Below, piece after piece: positions 25,802-35,415 of a DNA stretch of 64,000 nucleotides. The notes below the pieces were generated by a model. It had not been told where the DNA came from and searched no databases. It was given only the letters and a program-made list of their open reading frames with translations. This DNA is from an uncultured Bacilli bacterium. GTDB lineage: Bacteria > Bacillota_I > Bacilli_A > RF39 > UBA660. Both the position numbers and the translations under genes were made by a program. The stretch covers positions 33,105 to 97,104 of the forward strand of contig CAKPCB010000005.1 of assembly GCA_934141245.1 (NCBI GenBank). Reading direction: 5' to 3'. Each line of letters opens with the position of its first letter. Position 1 is the stretch's first letter.

Positions 25802-25815
25802 TTAACATTTCCTCC

Positions 25816-26598
25816 TTATAACATGAATAACATTGAAAACATAAGAACAAGTAACATTCCACCACCTGTAACAACAAGCATTATCATTGTTCTTTTTTCC
25901 ATCCAATCAAGTCTAGATCTATATTTTATTTCTCTAGCCTTATTTTGTAAAGATGATACTGATTTAGAAAATAAAAGCAATTGTTGATATTTATTTTCTT
26001 GTGATCCAAGACTAAGTCTATATAGAAGCCTCATCATTCGCATAGAGTCCTTTACAGGATACTTTATAGCAAAATCCATATAAGGTTGTATTGTTGAATC
26101 ACCAGCATCTATCTTTGCAATCATTTCTCTTAATCCAGGTTTAAATATTTCTGGAGCATCATCAACAGATCTTGATAATGCAACTGGTACAGTATAATTT
26201 TGACACAATATTTCTAAACCTTTTAAATAATATGGTAACATCTGATCTACCTGAGCCATATATTTTTTATAGCTTGTTTTTAAAGAAATATATGGCATTT
26301 TATATATAATTATGATTCCTGCTATAATCTTTAAAATATTCATTGCAGTCAAATTAGTTATAAAAATTAGAAACAAGAATATTGAAACATATCCAGTTAA
26401 TCTAACCCTCTTACTATATAATACATTAGGATCTACTCCATCACCATATTTAGCTAATACATAAAAATTATAATCTTTTTCTTTGAAAAAATTAATATCA
26501 GAATTTTCACCAACTATAAATTTTTTTAATTCATTTTTATTACTATATAATATTATTGCTAATATTATACCCATCACTAAAAATATTTCAATTTGCAT
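25816..26598 (-). CDS. tadC: TadC-like inner-membrane platform protein (T2SSF)
   Basis: This 260-residue protein has N-terminal helices and then a GspF/T2SSF cytoplasmic bundle (MLPYYLKGLEILCQNYTVPVALSRSV...FKPGLREMIAKID) ending in a C-terminal helix pair. It is partnered with the TadB-like gene, whose stop overlaps this ATG by one base (TAATG). Together they form the membrane platform on which the CpaF ATPase acts. Confidence 0.75.
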   Translation of the reverse strand: MQIEIFLVMGIILAIILYSNKNELKKFIVGENSDINFFKEKDYNFYVLAKYGDGVDPNVLYSKRVRLTGYVSIFLFLIFITNLTAMNILKIIAGIIIIYKMPYISLKTSYKKYMAQVDQMLPYYLKGLEILCQNYTVPVALSRSVDDAPEIFKPGLREMIAKIDAGDSTIQPYMDFAIKYPVKDSMRMMRLLYRLSLGSQENKYQQLLLFSKSVSSLQNKAREIKYRSRLDWMEKRTMIMLVVTGGGMLLVLMFSMLFML

Positions 26599-27491
26599 TA
26601 TTCAACACCTACATTCTCATTATAATATTTTTCACCACTTAGCAAAAAGTAAGTATTAATAATTAACAAAGCATGAAGTGCAATTGCAACAATTATATTA
26701 TCTAAAAGTTGAATATATGTTTCAACAGTAAGCAATAGCTGTATCAACACTACCATAAAATATAATATAACTCCAAACACTATAAATTTACTATGAAAAT
26801 TCTTTCTATCTATTCTATCGGCATATACGCCTTCCACCAACTGATCTATATCCAAAAGCATATTTTCTAAAACCTCATTTGAATCCCTTGCACCTTCTTT
26901 TGTAATTTGTAAAAATAATTGATGCATATTTTTGGTCATATAAAAATCATACTTAGAATTCATATATTTGATAGATTCATAAACATCTCCATTTTGATAT
27001 GCTAAATCTATCATCATCTTTACATCAGATTTAACAGGATCTTCTAAAACACCAGAGGTATAAACACCTTCCAAAGCTTTTACAAAACTTTGTGTAACTT
27101 GAAACTCCATAATTGTATTAGTTGTGTATGTTTGAATTTGTTCAAATATAAATTCACTATATATTCTATTACATCTCAAATATGACAAATATGGAATTGC
27201 AAGAACAGCAAGTAATGAGTATATAATCGTTATAACTATATTATAAAAGTACAAATATGTAACAAGTGCTGTTGCACCTACAATAATAACAAATTGAATT
27301 AAATATTGCTTTGGTGTAAATTCAAGACCCATCTCTTTTATTTTTTTTCTTACAACTTTGAAAGAGTATGGTGCATATTTTTCATACAACTTACTTCCTG
27401 AATCTACAACAAATTTATAGAATTTTTCACCACTTCTTAAATAGTTAATAACAATGAATAGTAATATAACAAATACTAATAAATATTCCAT
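26598..27491 (-). CDS. tadB: TadB-like inner-membrane platform protein (T2SSF)
   Basis: This 297-residue protein has paired helices at about 75-115 and 235-290 around a cytoplasmic bundle (YTTNTIMEFQVTQSFVKALEG...ARDSNEVLENMLLDIDQLVEG). The arrangement is typical of TadB. GGGTG precedes the ATG. It follows cpaF by 28 bases. Confidence 0.75.
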   Translation of the reverse strand: MEYLLVFVILLFIVINYLRSGEKFYKFVVDSGSKLYEKYAPYSFKVVRKKIKEMGLEFTPKQYLIQFVIIVGATALVTYLYFYNIVITIIYSLLAVLAIPYLSYLRCNRIYSEFIFEQIQTYTTNTIMEFQVTQSFVKALEGVYTSGVLEDPVKSDVKMMIDLAYQNGDVYESIKYMNSKYDFYMTKNMHQLFLQITKEGARDSNEVLENMLLDIDQLVEGVYADRIDRKNFHSKFIVFGVILYFMVVLIQLLLTVETYIQLLDNIIVAIALHALLIINTYFLLSGEKYYNENVGVE

Positions 27492-27519
27492 ATTTCACCC
27501 ACTTTCATATATGAATAAA

Positions 27520-28776
27520 TTACTCTCCAGATTTTAACTTATTCATATCTACTCCCTGTCCTTCTAAGTACTCAAGTAAATACTTACTAACTGGACTATA
27601 TGTTTCAACACCTGCAACTGTTTTCTTATAAATTGTATTAGAACCTATTTCATTATTTTCATCAACATAAAATTCTGTTACTTCCGCAACTTCTCTTACA
27701 AATCTTTTTTCGGTTGGTGAATATCTTCCTCTAACCATTACACCTAATTGTATATATCTATATATAGTCTTTAAAAACTGATCTACATCTATATTAGATT
27801 CTAGTAGACTGTACATACGGTGTGGTATACTTACAGCTTTATCAGCATGTATTGTAGATAATATATTATGTCCAGATGATATAGAATTTCTAACAGCAGT
27901 AACTGCTTCTGCACTACGTACTTCGGACAATAATATCCATTTAGGATTTTGTCTCATACACGTTACTAAAACATCAGAATAAGAAGCAATATTATTTGTC
28001 TTCATTGCAACTATATCACGCTCTGGAAATATTCTATCCAAGTGTAATTCTAGTGTATCTTCTATTGTAATTATTTTTTCATTATAAGCAGTATGACTAG
28101 CCAAATATTTTACAAGCTCAGTTTTACCACTACCTGTTTCACCACATACTATAATATTACAATGGCCTTCAACCGCATGGATTAAAAAGTTATGTATATC
28201 AAGATTTATATATTTTTCTTTTAATAATTTTTCTTTTTCAAGTCTTATTTTAGCAGGAGTTTTTCTAAATACAGCAGCTATACCATTTCTAGCAATAGAA
28301 TCATGTACAAAATTCATACGAAGTTCTGCACTTTCAGAATCTAGAAAAGGATGAGCCATATTAAATGATTTACCCATAACGTTTGAACACTGGAAAGCAA
28401 TTTTTTCCATCAATGCATCTGTAATTCCCTGTTCATCAGATCTATAAACTCCTTTATCAAGAGATTTTAACCACAATTGACCACCATTACTATATGAAAT
28501 ATCGGTTATGTTATCATCATCTAAATATTTTTTTAATGGACCAAAGTCAATACTAGAAAAAACTGCTGCTTCTTTTTCATAATTTGTTTTAGCATTATCA
28601 AGAGTGTTATCTGCAATAGTATCTTTTTTTTCTATATTAGAAATAGTGGGTTCTTTAATAGATGGTGTAGTATCATTATCAAATTCCAATGTTTCTATGT
28701 TGTCGTTTGCATCTATCTTTACATCATCTACATGTCCCATACCATTTAAATTCATTGCTGGATCCATACTATTCAC
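27520..28776 (-). CDS. cpaF: CpaF/TadA type II/IV secretion ATPase
   Basis: In this 418-residue protein an Asp/Asn-rich N-terminal leader (1-70) precedes the secretion ATPase. The N-terminal domain is FGPLKKYLDDDNITDI, Walker A is GETGSGKT at 212-219, the Asp box is TIEDTLEL, Walker B is WILLSEVRSAEA, and the His box is GHNILSTIHAD. It powers pilus assembly or secretion. Its start overlaps the end of cpaB by eight bases. Confidence 0.92.
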   Translation of the reverse strand: MNSMDPAMNLNGMGHVDDVKIDANDNIETLEFDNDTTPSIKEPTISNIEKKDTIADNTLDNAKTNYEKEAAVFSSIDFGPLKKYLDDDNITDISYSNGGQLWLKSLDKGVYRSDEQGITDALMEKIAFQCSNVMGKSFNMAHPFLDSESAELRMNFVHDSIARNGIAAVFRKTPAKIRLEKEKLLKEKYINLDIHNFLIHAVEGHCNIIVCGETGSGKTELVKYLASHTAYNEKIITIEDTLELHLDRIFPERDIVAMKTNNIASYSDVLVTCMRQNPKWILLSEVRSAEAVTAVRNSISSGHNILSTIHADKAVSIPHRMYSLLESNIDVDQFLKTIYRYIQLGVMVRGRYSPTEKRFVREVAEVTEFYVDENNEIGSNTIYKKTVAGVETYSPVSKYLLEYLEGQGVDMNKLKSGE

Positions 28777-29623
28777 CTAACTCTGTATTGTTTTTTATTT
28801 CATTTATATCAATGTCTTTGCTATGGGCTTCAATGTAATCTTGTAATTGTTGACTAGTTATCTCTGAAACAACTTTTTCATTATTATCTTTCTTTATATA
28901 TTTTTTGCCTCTTGGCACAAGACTAAATTCAATTGAGAATACATCATTTAACTTATTAAAATAATTAGCTTTCATTAATAATAATGCTTGCTCTTCTGGA
29001 ACAGAGAATAAAATACCAGCAGGTGTCCTAGATTCATCAGAACCGAATACATTTTCACCACTTTCAGTTTTTACTGCCAATATCTTTATTTTACTAATAA
29101 ATTTTCCAACTATTATTTCATCAGATTTATTTTTTTCATCAGCTAAGGTTCCAACTGTTTTAATATATAAATCAAAATAGTCACCAGGAACAAATGAATT
29201 ATAGTAACTAGAAATCATATCAACTTTTAATGTAAATAAAGTCTCTCCTTCTGGAACATCTAATATTGATACTCCTGGAAGTTCTTCTTCTGAAACTATT
29301 GCTTCTTTATAAAAGAAGCTTCCTGCATATATAGTAGATTCTAGATTTGTATACTTATTTAATATGTCATTAATATTAGTATATATTTCTTCGTCCTTAA
29401 TGAAATCTCTTGGTACCTTTTTAAATCCAATCTTAGTTGTAGTAATTTTTGTTTGTGGTTCAATTGTTGTTATTGCATATGGAACATTAACAGGTGCAGT
29501 TGCTGTATTAAGTCTATAATTATATGCAAAAACCAAAATAACACCAATCAAAATGAAACCTAAAACTGTAACAACATTTTTGTTTGATAAAGCTTTTTTA
29601 ATCTTGTAACCTAAATTATTCAT
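28769..29623 (-). CDS. cpaB: CpaB/RcpC-like pilus assembly protein (SAF domain)
   Basis: This 284-residue protein has an N-terminal anchor (VVTVLGFILIGVILVFAYNY), then a SAF-like segment (YAITTIEPQTKITTTKIGFKKVP) and an extracytoplasmic domain (VPEGETLFTLKVD...FVPGDYFDLYI). The TAGILFSVPEEQALLLMKA segment also fits CpaB/RcpC. It is thought to anchor or line the secretion channel at the wall. It overlaps cpaF by eight bases. Confidence 0.85.
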   Translation of the reverse strand: MNNLGYKIKKALSNKNVVTVLGFILIGVILVFAYNYRLNTATAPVNVPYAITTIEPQTKITTTKIGFKKVPRDFIKDEEIYTNINDILNKYTNLESTIYAGSFFYKEAIVSEEELPGVSILDVPEGETLFTLKVDMISSYYNSFVPGDYFDLYIKTVGTLADEKNKSDEIIVGKFISKIKILAVKTESGENVFGSDESRTPAGILFSVPEEQALLLMKANYFNKLNDVFSIEFSLVPRGKKYIKKDNNEKVVSEITSQQLQDYIEAHSKDIDINEIKNNTELGE

Positions 29624-29637
29624 AATATCATCCCTTT

Positions 29638-30129
29638 CTAATCCTTTGTTTCTAATATTGCTGTTAATTGATTAACAATATTTGCTTCTTCTACTTCAGC
29701 TTGTGTACTTTTTTTGCCTCTAAACAATCTTCTAAGCCAAGAATAACTCTCAGTTGATGTTACTTTGACACTGACTTTTGCAGGACATTCGTTTATTTCA
29801 TAAAACTGAATTTTATAATTTTTGTTATTTGCAACTGACTCAGAAAATCTTCTAGCAAAACTTTCAACAAATCTTTCAGTTATGATTCTAATTGTACCTG
29901 GTTGACCAGAAGCACAATCAATAGTTTTAATATTATTAACTTCTTCTTGTGTTAATCCTACTTGATATGCAACTTTGTCAACAGAATCTAGCATAGCATT
30001 TTGTGTCGTTTCCTTTAAAAGATAATAATTTTGTTCATTCTTAGAAGATATATTTCCAAAGAATAAAAGTAATGCTGCTGCAAATATACCTAGTAGTAAG
30101 AATAAATATCCCCATGTTGATGTAGACAT
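29638..30129 (-). CDS. TadE/F-like pseudopilin, DUF5411-like
   Basis: This 163-residue protein has an N-terminal helix (YLFLLLGIFAAALLLFFG) with a polar domain beginning SSKNEQNYYLLKETTQNAMLD, as in TadE/TadF-like proteins. Two cysteines (IDCASG and NECPA) could form a disulfide. GGAGGTGG precedes the ATG. It lies between the large Cys-rich surface gene and cpaB. Confidence 0.6.
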   Translation of the reverse strand: MSTSTWGYLFLLLGIFAAALLLFFGNISSKNEQNYYLLKETTQNAMLDSVDKVAYQVGLTQEEVNNIKTIDCASGQPGTIRIITERFVESFARRFSESVANNKNYKIQFYEINECPAKVSVKVTSTESYSWLRRLFRGKKSTQAEVEEANIVNQLTAILETKD

Positions 30130-30132
30130 ATT

Positions 30133-32754
30133 TTATTTACCACCTCCATTACTACGACCATTTGTATTAGTAAATATATCAGAGTTAGTACTAATATAAT
30201 TGCTTTCATAATAACCTTTACTATTTTTACCATTATAATTTATATAATTTTTTTTATCAATAGAGTCTTTTTTTATTTTATTTATTTTTTCAGGAGTAAG
30301 GTCTATTTCATATATTACACTCTTATCAAAAGAATCATATTCAGTCAATTCTTCGTAACCAATCCAATTAGAGCCAGCTTTCCTATTAGGAAAGGCACTG
30401 TATTTATTATCAACCATTCCAGTAGCAATTGGTCTATATATATAATCAGAATATCCTGTAATCGTAGAGCAATCATTTATACACATAGCTACACTTTTAT
30501 AACCATCTGATTTATAGTAATTCTGACAATAATTATTAATTCCCTCAGTATCGCTTATTTTATACTTTGTTTTACATGTATTATTCCTACCATTTGCACT
30601 ACATTTTTTATAACATTCATCATAGCTTGTATATCCATCTACATCCGTATTCCAGCTTTTAATACAATATTCTCTGATGTTATCATACTCTGCCGGACTA
30701 TATTTTCCTGTACATTTATTATCATTGTTATTATTATCCTTAGTAGTTAAGTCTACTCTAACAGGACATTTTTTTGTTATCAAATTACCATTAATTTTGT
30801 AAGTTACACTCGCACCAACTGTTGTGGAATTAGATTTTGAATAACCTAAATTTCTTAAAGAATATGTACCGTTATCATTTGCTTTCTTATTACCAATTTT
30901 CATTTCAGTTATTTTTTCATTTTTGCCTCTAGTTATAACTTTATATGTAACACTTGCAGTTTCAAAAGAAGAATTATTATTAATAGTAACTACACAATCA
31001 ATATCGTTTTCTAAATCATCCTTATCATCTATATTAAGGTAATAACAAGTGTTAGTGTCAGATAATCCGCTACCCTCTTTTCTTGCATATGCATATGTAT
31101 TTACTTTTTTAGAAGAACTATCATTATAAACAGCATAATAAGTAGAATAATCTTTTATATCACCATTACAGCCAGGTAAGAGTGTTTCTCTATCATTTAG
31201 AGTATAACACTTTGGTTCTAATTCAAATGTAGCACTATAGGTTGAAGAATACTTATGTTCATAATTATTATTACTATTACTATATCCATCATATTTTGAT
31301 TTGGATTCTGATTCAGATTCAGTTAATTTTGTTCCATCAAATTTTATATAATCATTCGTTTCAATTTTATATGAATATTCTTTGCTTTCAAAATTCTTTT
31401 GATTAATAAAATAATTTTTTTTATTTTCAATATTAGATTTAGCACATTTACCATAAGCCATCCAATATTTATAATTATAATATTTATCATTAAAATTTAA
31501 TGTGCATTTTTTAGTTCCATTTAGTTTGGCAGAAAAGTTAAAACCACCCTTATTAGATATCAACGTTGTTGGCAAATCATCAGAATATTTAATAGATGTT
31601 GTTTCAGTACATGTCTCTGTATAATAATAATTTTTATCTACCCTGCAAGTTGTTTTAGAAGAGCTAAATTGTTCAGAGCATGAAGAAGTAGTTCTTAAAA
31701 CAGGTTTAGTTGAATCACATTCAAACTCTGGTTCCTTCGCACCACACTTATTCATACAATTAGTTTTATCAGTTTGATTCTTAGATTTTGAATCACAATA
31801 ATTTGAGTAACATAATAAATTATAGCTAGGACAAGCATTACTACAAGTTTGCTCTGAAGCATATTCACCTACCCAAAATACACCTATTCCGTATCCTTTT
31901 CTTGAATCTCTAAGATATTCCACATCTTTTTTTGAGCCTTTTTCATTATATGAACCATTAACTGCCAAAATATATGGGTTGTCAGCACTACTTCTAGATA
32001 AAAACTTATTGTTTGTTACTTTAGCACTTGGATTTTCTGCTCTTATAGCGTTATATTGTGACAAGAAAAATTTAAATAAATTCTTCTGAATGTTACTACC
32101 ATCATGACCATTTACTTTTGATACTTGCGCTAATTCATATATAGTACCATAATATCTTTTATCACCATCATTCACTTTATATATAAGTGCAGTCGGTTCA
32201 ACAGTTATATAAGCTTTTGACAAGTCGATGTCATTTTCTAGATTATACACTTCTTTAATACTATTTTTAATGATATTATAATCTTTCGTTCCTAATCCAA
32301 AGAGAGCGATTATTCTATTTTTCAATTTTTCTACGTTTCCTTCATCATAGTTATTATTATAACCAGGAATCTCAGGGTTAGGATCAGGGGCAATAATATT
32401 TCTTATATTTTTCTTACTAGACCATGAATTTAAACTATATGGTTGATTCGAAACCTTTCCGCTTAAATAAGCAACTTTGCCAGCAAGTTCTATTGTATAT
32501 TTTGCATCACCTGCTAATTTTCTTTTACTATATGCATTATAATCTTTAGAACCATGGTATTCTACTCCAGTGTCATCATTGTATGTATATAATGATATCC
32601 TAATTCCCAATGATGAATAACACCATTCATTACCTCCACAAGAACCAAAGTTAGTGCCCTCTCCATCAAATAAATCCTCAGCAAAAGCATTTGGAATTAT
32701 AAGAAAAAGTATCAACGGGAAAATAAGCATATATAGTATTTTATTTCTTTTCAT
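30133..32754 (-). CDS. large secreted Cys-rich surface protein of the pilus operon
   Basis: This protein has 873 residues from the chosen ATG at 32754 (GGTG 8 bases upstream). The signal peptide ends in IPNAFAEDLF. There are more than 25 cysteines. Three similar blocks, each ending in a Cys-x(2-3)-Cys pair (ECYKKCSANG, MCINDCS, NCMNKCG), suggest a repeated disulfide module. No C-terminal anchor or LPxTG is seen. As the second gene of the operon it may be the tip adhesin or main cargo of the Tad-like apparatus. The family is not recognised. Confidence 0.65.
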   Translation of the reverse strand: MKRNKILYMLIFPLILFLIIPNAFAEDLFDGEGTNFGSCGGNEWCYSSLGIRISLYTYNDDTGVEYHGSKDYNAYSKRKLAGDAKYTIELAGKVAYLSGKVSNQPYSLNSWSSKKNIRNIIAPDPNPEIPGYNNNYDEGNVEKLKNRIIALFGLGTKDYNIIKNSIKEVYNLENDIDLSKAYITVEPTALIYKVNDGDKRYYGTIYELAQVSKVNGHDGSNIQKNLFKFFLSQYNAIRAENPSAKVTNNKFLSRSSADNPYILAVNGSYNEKGSKKDVEYLRDSRKGYGIGVFWVGEYASEQTCSNACPSYNLLCYSNYCDSKSKNQTDKTNCMNKCGAKEPEFECDSTKPVLRTTSSCSEQFSSSKTTCRVDKNYYYTETCTETTSIKYSDDLPTTLISNKGGFNFSAKLNGTKKCTLNFNDKYYNYKYWMAYGKCAKSNIENKKNYFINQKNFESKEYSYKIETNDYIKFDGTKLTESESESKSKYDGYSNSNNNYEHKYSSTYSATFELEPKCYTLNDRETLLPGCNGDIKDYSTYYAVYNDSSSKKVNTYAYARKEGSGLSDTNTCYYLNIDDKDDLENDIDCVVTINNNSSFETASVTYKVITRGKNEKITEMKIGNKKANDNGTYSLRNLGYSKSNSTTVGASVTYKINGNLITKKCPVRVDLTTKDNNNNDNKCTGKYSPAEYDNIREYCIKSWNTDVDGYTSYDECYKKCSANGRNNTCKTKYKISDTEGINNYCQNYYKSDGYKSVAMCINDCSTITGYSDYIYRPIATGMVDNKYSAFPNRKAGSNWIGYEELTEYDSFDKSVIYEIDLTPEKINKIKKDSIDKKNYINYNGKNSKGYYESNYISTNSDIFTNTNGRSNGGGK

Positions 32755-32761
32755 ATACATA

Positions 32762-33403
32762 TCACCAATCAATCTTCTTTCTCCTTGAATTTTTTACAAC
32801 TATATATATAACTATAATTACAGTTGATAATCCAAGAAAAGTTAAAACATAAATATAATTATTCTTTAAAAAAGATACTACTAGCTTTACAAAGCTATCT
32901 TTATTAGAACTGTTTTCATTATGCTTCTGAATTTCTTTTTTGAATTCTTCCTCTGAAATATCTGATGTGTCATACCACTTTTTACAAATATCTAATTCTC
33001 TGTTATTATTACATTCTTCCCATGTATAGTAGTTGTTATATGTAGGTATATAAAATTTCAAAGTTACTAATTTTTCACCGCTACAATTTGAATAATCAGA
33101 TGCATAAACATTTGCTTTATAAATACCACCTTTTATATAATTACCAACATATTGTTTATTACTTTTATATCCAATATACCCTAAATCAGAAGATATAATA
33201 TAAAATTTTTTATCAAAATTATATATATTAACTTTAAAAGCAATTGATTTTGAATCAAATTCATAACTAAAGTTAATTTCGTTTGCTAATTGTTTTAACT
33301 CTCTATATTCCTGTGTTGAACATTCATCCGCATAAACATCGGTAATAACAAAGAAAATAGATAACATCAAGAAAATAAATTTGTATATTTTTTTACTCTC
33401 CAT
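32762..33403 (-). CDS. secreted, C-terminally anchored surface protein
   Basis: This 213-residue protein has a signal peptide (IFLMLSIFFVITDVYA) and an extracellular domain with about six cysteines. A C-terminal helix (YIYVLTFLGLSTVIIVIYIVV) followed by KNSRRKKIDW gives a type I membrane topology. It stops with TGA (so TGA is not Trp here) eight bases before the start of the large Cys-rich gene. It is first in the operon and may be a partner or anchor of that protein. Confidence 0.65.
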   Translation of the reverse strand: MESKKIYKFIFLMLSIFFVITDVYADECSTQEYRELKQLANEINFSYEFDSKSIAFKVNIYNFDKKFYIISSDLGYIGYKSNKQYVGNYIKGGIYKANVYASDYSNCSGEKLVTLKFYIPTYNNYYTWEECNNNRELDICKKWYDTSDISEEEFKKEIQKHNENSSNKDSFVKLVVSFLKNNYIYVLTFLGLSTVIIVIYIVVKNSRRKKIDW

Positions 33404-33434
33404 ACATATCTCTCCCTATTATTACACTATTTTA

Positions 33435-33463
33435 ATTATAACCCAATTAAAAGTAAAAAACAA
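33435..33463 (-). promoter_or_regulatory. promoter of the Tad-like operon
   Basis: On the minus strand TTGTTT, a 17-bp spacer and TATAAT lie about 32 bases before the first ATG. It is back to back with the thioredoxin lipoprotein promoter. Confidence 0.5.
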
Positions 33464-33469
33464 TAATAA

Positions 33470-33498
33470 TTGAGTAAAACTATTAATTGTGATAATAT
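33470..33498 (+). promoter_or_regulatory. promoter of the thioredoxin lipoprotein gene
   Basis: TTGAGT at 33470-33475, a 17-bp spacer and TAATAT at 33493-33498 lie 19 bases upstream of the ATG. Confidence 0.55.
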
Positions 33499-33517
33499 AG
33501 ATTATGAGGTGATTTAA

Positions 33518-33928
33518 ATGAAAAAAATATTAAGACTTTTACCGATTTTTATCTTAATAATATTAGTTAGTGGATGCGGTTCTAGCAACATAACTGAAAT
33601 ATCTTATACAGAATTAGAAAAGAAATTAGAAAACAAAGAATCATTTATTCTTGAAGTAGTACAAGATGGATGCCATAATTGTGAATCTTTTTCTCCAAAA
33701 TTTGATGAGATATTAAAAGAATATAATTTAAAAGCAGTATCTATAAATTTAACAAATATTACTCAAGAAGAAAATCAAAAGCTAAGTAATTTATATAATA
33801 CTAGTGGAACCCCTACTGTTATATTTATCGAAAAAGGTGAAGAACCTTCAATATCACGAAGAATAGTTGGAGATGTTACAAAAGAAAAAATTGTATCAAA
33901 ATTAAAAGTTGCAGGATATATAAAATAA
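33518..33928 (+). CDS. thioredoxin-fold lipoprotein
   Basis: This 136-residue protein has a signal sequence with lipobox LVSGC (Cys20), then a thioredoxin fold with DGCHNC (CxxC at 52-55) and the cis-Pro loop TSGTPTVIFI. It is an extracytoplasmic thiol-disulfide exchange protein. It is divergent from the operon for Cys-rich surface proteins, so a role in forming or correcting their disulfides is plausible but inferred. GAGGTG precedes the ATG. Confidence 0.85.
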   Translation: MKKILRLLPIFILIILVSGCGSSNITEISYTELEKKLENKESFILEVVQDGCHNCESFSPKFDEILKEYNLKAVSINLTNITQEENQKLSNLYNTSGTPTVIFIEKGEEPSISRRIVGDVTKEKIVSKLKVAGYIK

Positions 33929-33958
33929 AGGTTAGGAAAAAATTCCTAACCTTTATTT
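33923..33958. terminator. bidirectional terminator
   Basis: AAATAAAGGTTAGGAA and its exact complement flank a four-base loop. Both convergent stop codons lie inside the hairpin. Confidence 0.85.
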
Positions 33959-35415
33959 ATTCTTTCATAAACAAGTCTATCTTTATCACTATATACAATT
34001 TTATATTTTGGTAAGCTTGTATTTAATACATCATTATATTCGATCAATAATACATCAAATTTATATTTTTCTATAAAATCATTAACACTAATCAACCTAT
34101 TTTGTAAATTATAATATTCAATATATATATCATCTTTTTTGTTATTAGCCTTTAAAAACACTTCTGCTCTTGGATCTATATAACACTTTAACCCCATAAA
34201 TTCTGCATAACTACCATCATTATATCCTGTATACAGTTTTATATTATTTTTGTCATAATTTTTTAATATGTAATTAACACTATTATAATTCCTAGGTTTT
34301 TCATATTTAAATTTTATATCTGCAAATACAAATGCAAAAACCATTAGTATAATACACAACACTTTATAGAATATTAAAACTTTTTTATTCCAATATTTTG
34401 TCTTATCCACATAAATATTAAAACTATCTCTTATATAATAAGCAATCGGAAATATACTAGAAATTATAAAATATGCAAATCCTTTATACGAGGATAAAGA
34501 AAGATAAGTAGTTCCAATAAGTAACAATATATACCTTAATTTAAACTTACCCTTTTTATAAAACATATAGATAAATATAACTAAGAATATACTAAGAAAT
34601 ACAAATTTACCACTAGAACTTGCCATATTAGTAACTTTCATTTCGCCAACAAATTTATTTATTTCACTAATACCGTAAGATCCAAATAGATATGTCATTG
34701 CACTTATTCCATATGGATTTATAAATCCTCCTATTATCATTAATATTAGACAAATAAATAAATGCTTTTTACAATAACCTTCTCCATTAATAAATACTAA
34801 ATCAATTTTAAAGCTATCAATTAAATATGGTAACATAAACAAAAACAACATAAGCCACATAGAAGCATGTAAGTTTATTAATAATATAGATAGTATTGGT
34901 AATATATATATAATTTTTTTATTATTATTCCTTATGTATAACTCTAATATATATAGCTCTATTATAAGAATTAAATATGTAAATATTTGAGGCCTATCAA
35001 CAATGTAAAACATTGATAAAATTGAGGTTGCAAAAGTAGTAATAATAGCAGATAAATAAATTTTTTTATTCGAAACAAGCATACACAATTTGTATGTAAA
35101 GAAAGTTATTAACATTAATATAAATGATGTTAAAAGCCTTAAACCTATAACACCAAAATATTTATATATAATCCAAAATATACTGGACGATAACCACTGC
35201 TGCATAACAAAGTTTAAATTGTTGTGAATTGAAAATGGCTCTATATATACAATTCCATGTTCAAAAACATATCTTCCATGATTTAATAAAAACCAAATAT
35301 CATTATCTAGTTTTGCATTTTTTATATATGAAAACACAATTGGTACTAAAAATATAAAATAAATCATAAATTTGGGAGGCCTATATCTTTTTATATAATC
35401 TACTATTTTTTTCAT
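33946..35415 (-). CDS. multi-pass GT-C-like membrane protein
   Basis: This 489-residue protein has about eleven hydrophobic helices. The first loop (LDNDIWFLLNHGRYVFEHG, then FVMQQWLSSSIFW) resembles GT-C/dolichyl-phosphate-mannose transferase-like membrane proteins, with an acidic residue pair after helix 1. The last 100 residues form a soluble domain (YTGYNDGSYAEFMGLKCYIDPR). A role in glycosylating a lipid or wall polymer is inferred. The stop/start overlap (TTAATG) couples it to the FAD oxidoreductase upstream. Confidence 0.6.
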   Translation of the reverse strand: MKKIVDYIKRYRPPKFMIYFIFLVPIVFSYIKNAKLDNDIWFLLNHGRYVFEHGIVYIEPFSIHNNLNFVMQQWLSSSIFWIIYKYFGVIGLRLLTSFILMLITFFTYKLCMLVSNKKIYLSAIITTFATSILSMFYIVDRPQIFTYLILIIELYILELYIRNNNKKIIYILPILSILLINLHASMWLMLFLFMLPYLIDSFKIDLVFINGEGYCKKHLFICLILMIIGGFINPYGISAMTYLFGSYGISEINKFVGEMKVTNMASSSGKFVFLSIFLVIFIYMFYKKGKFKLRYILLLIGTTYLSLSSYKGFAYFIISSIFPIAYYIRDSFNIYVDKTKYWNKKVLIFYKVLCIILMVFAFVFADIKFKYEKPRNYNSVNYILKNYDKNNIKLYTGYNDGSYAEFMGLKCYIDPRAEVFLKANNKKDDIYIEYYNLQNRLISVNDFIEKYKFDVLLIEYNDVLNTSLPKYKIVYSDKDRLVYERINKG

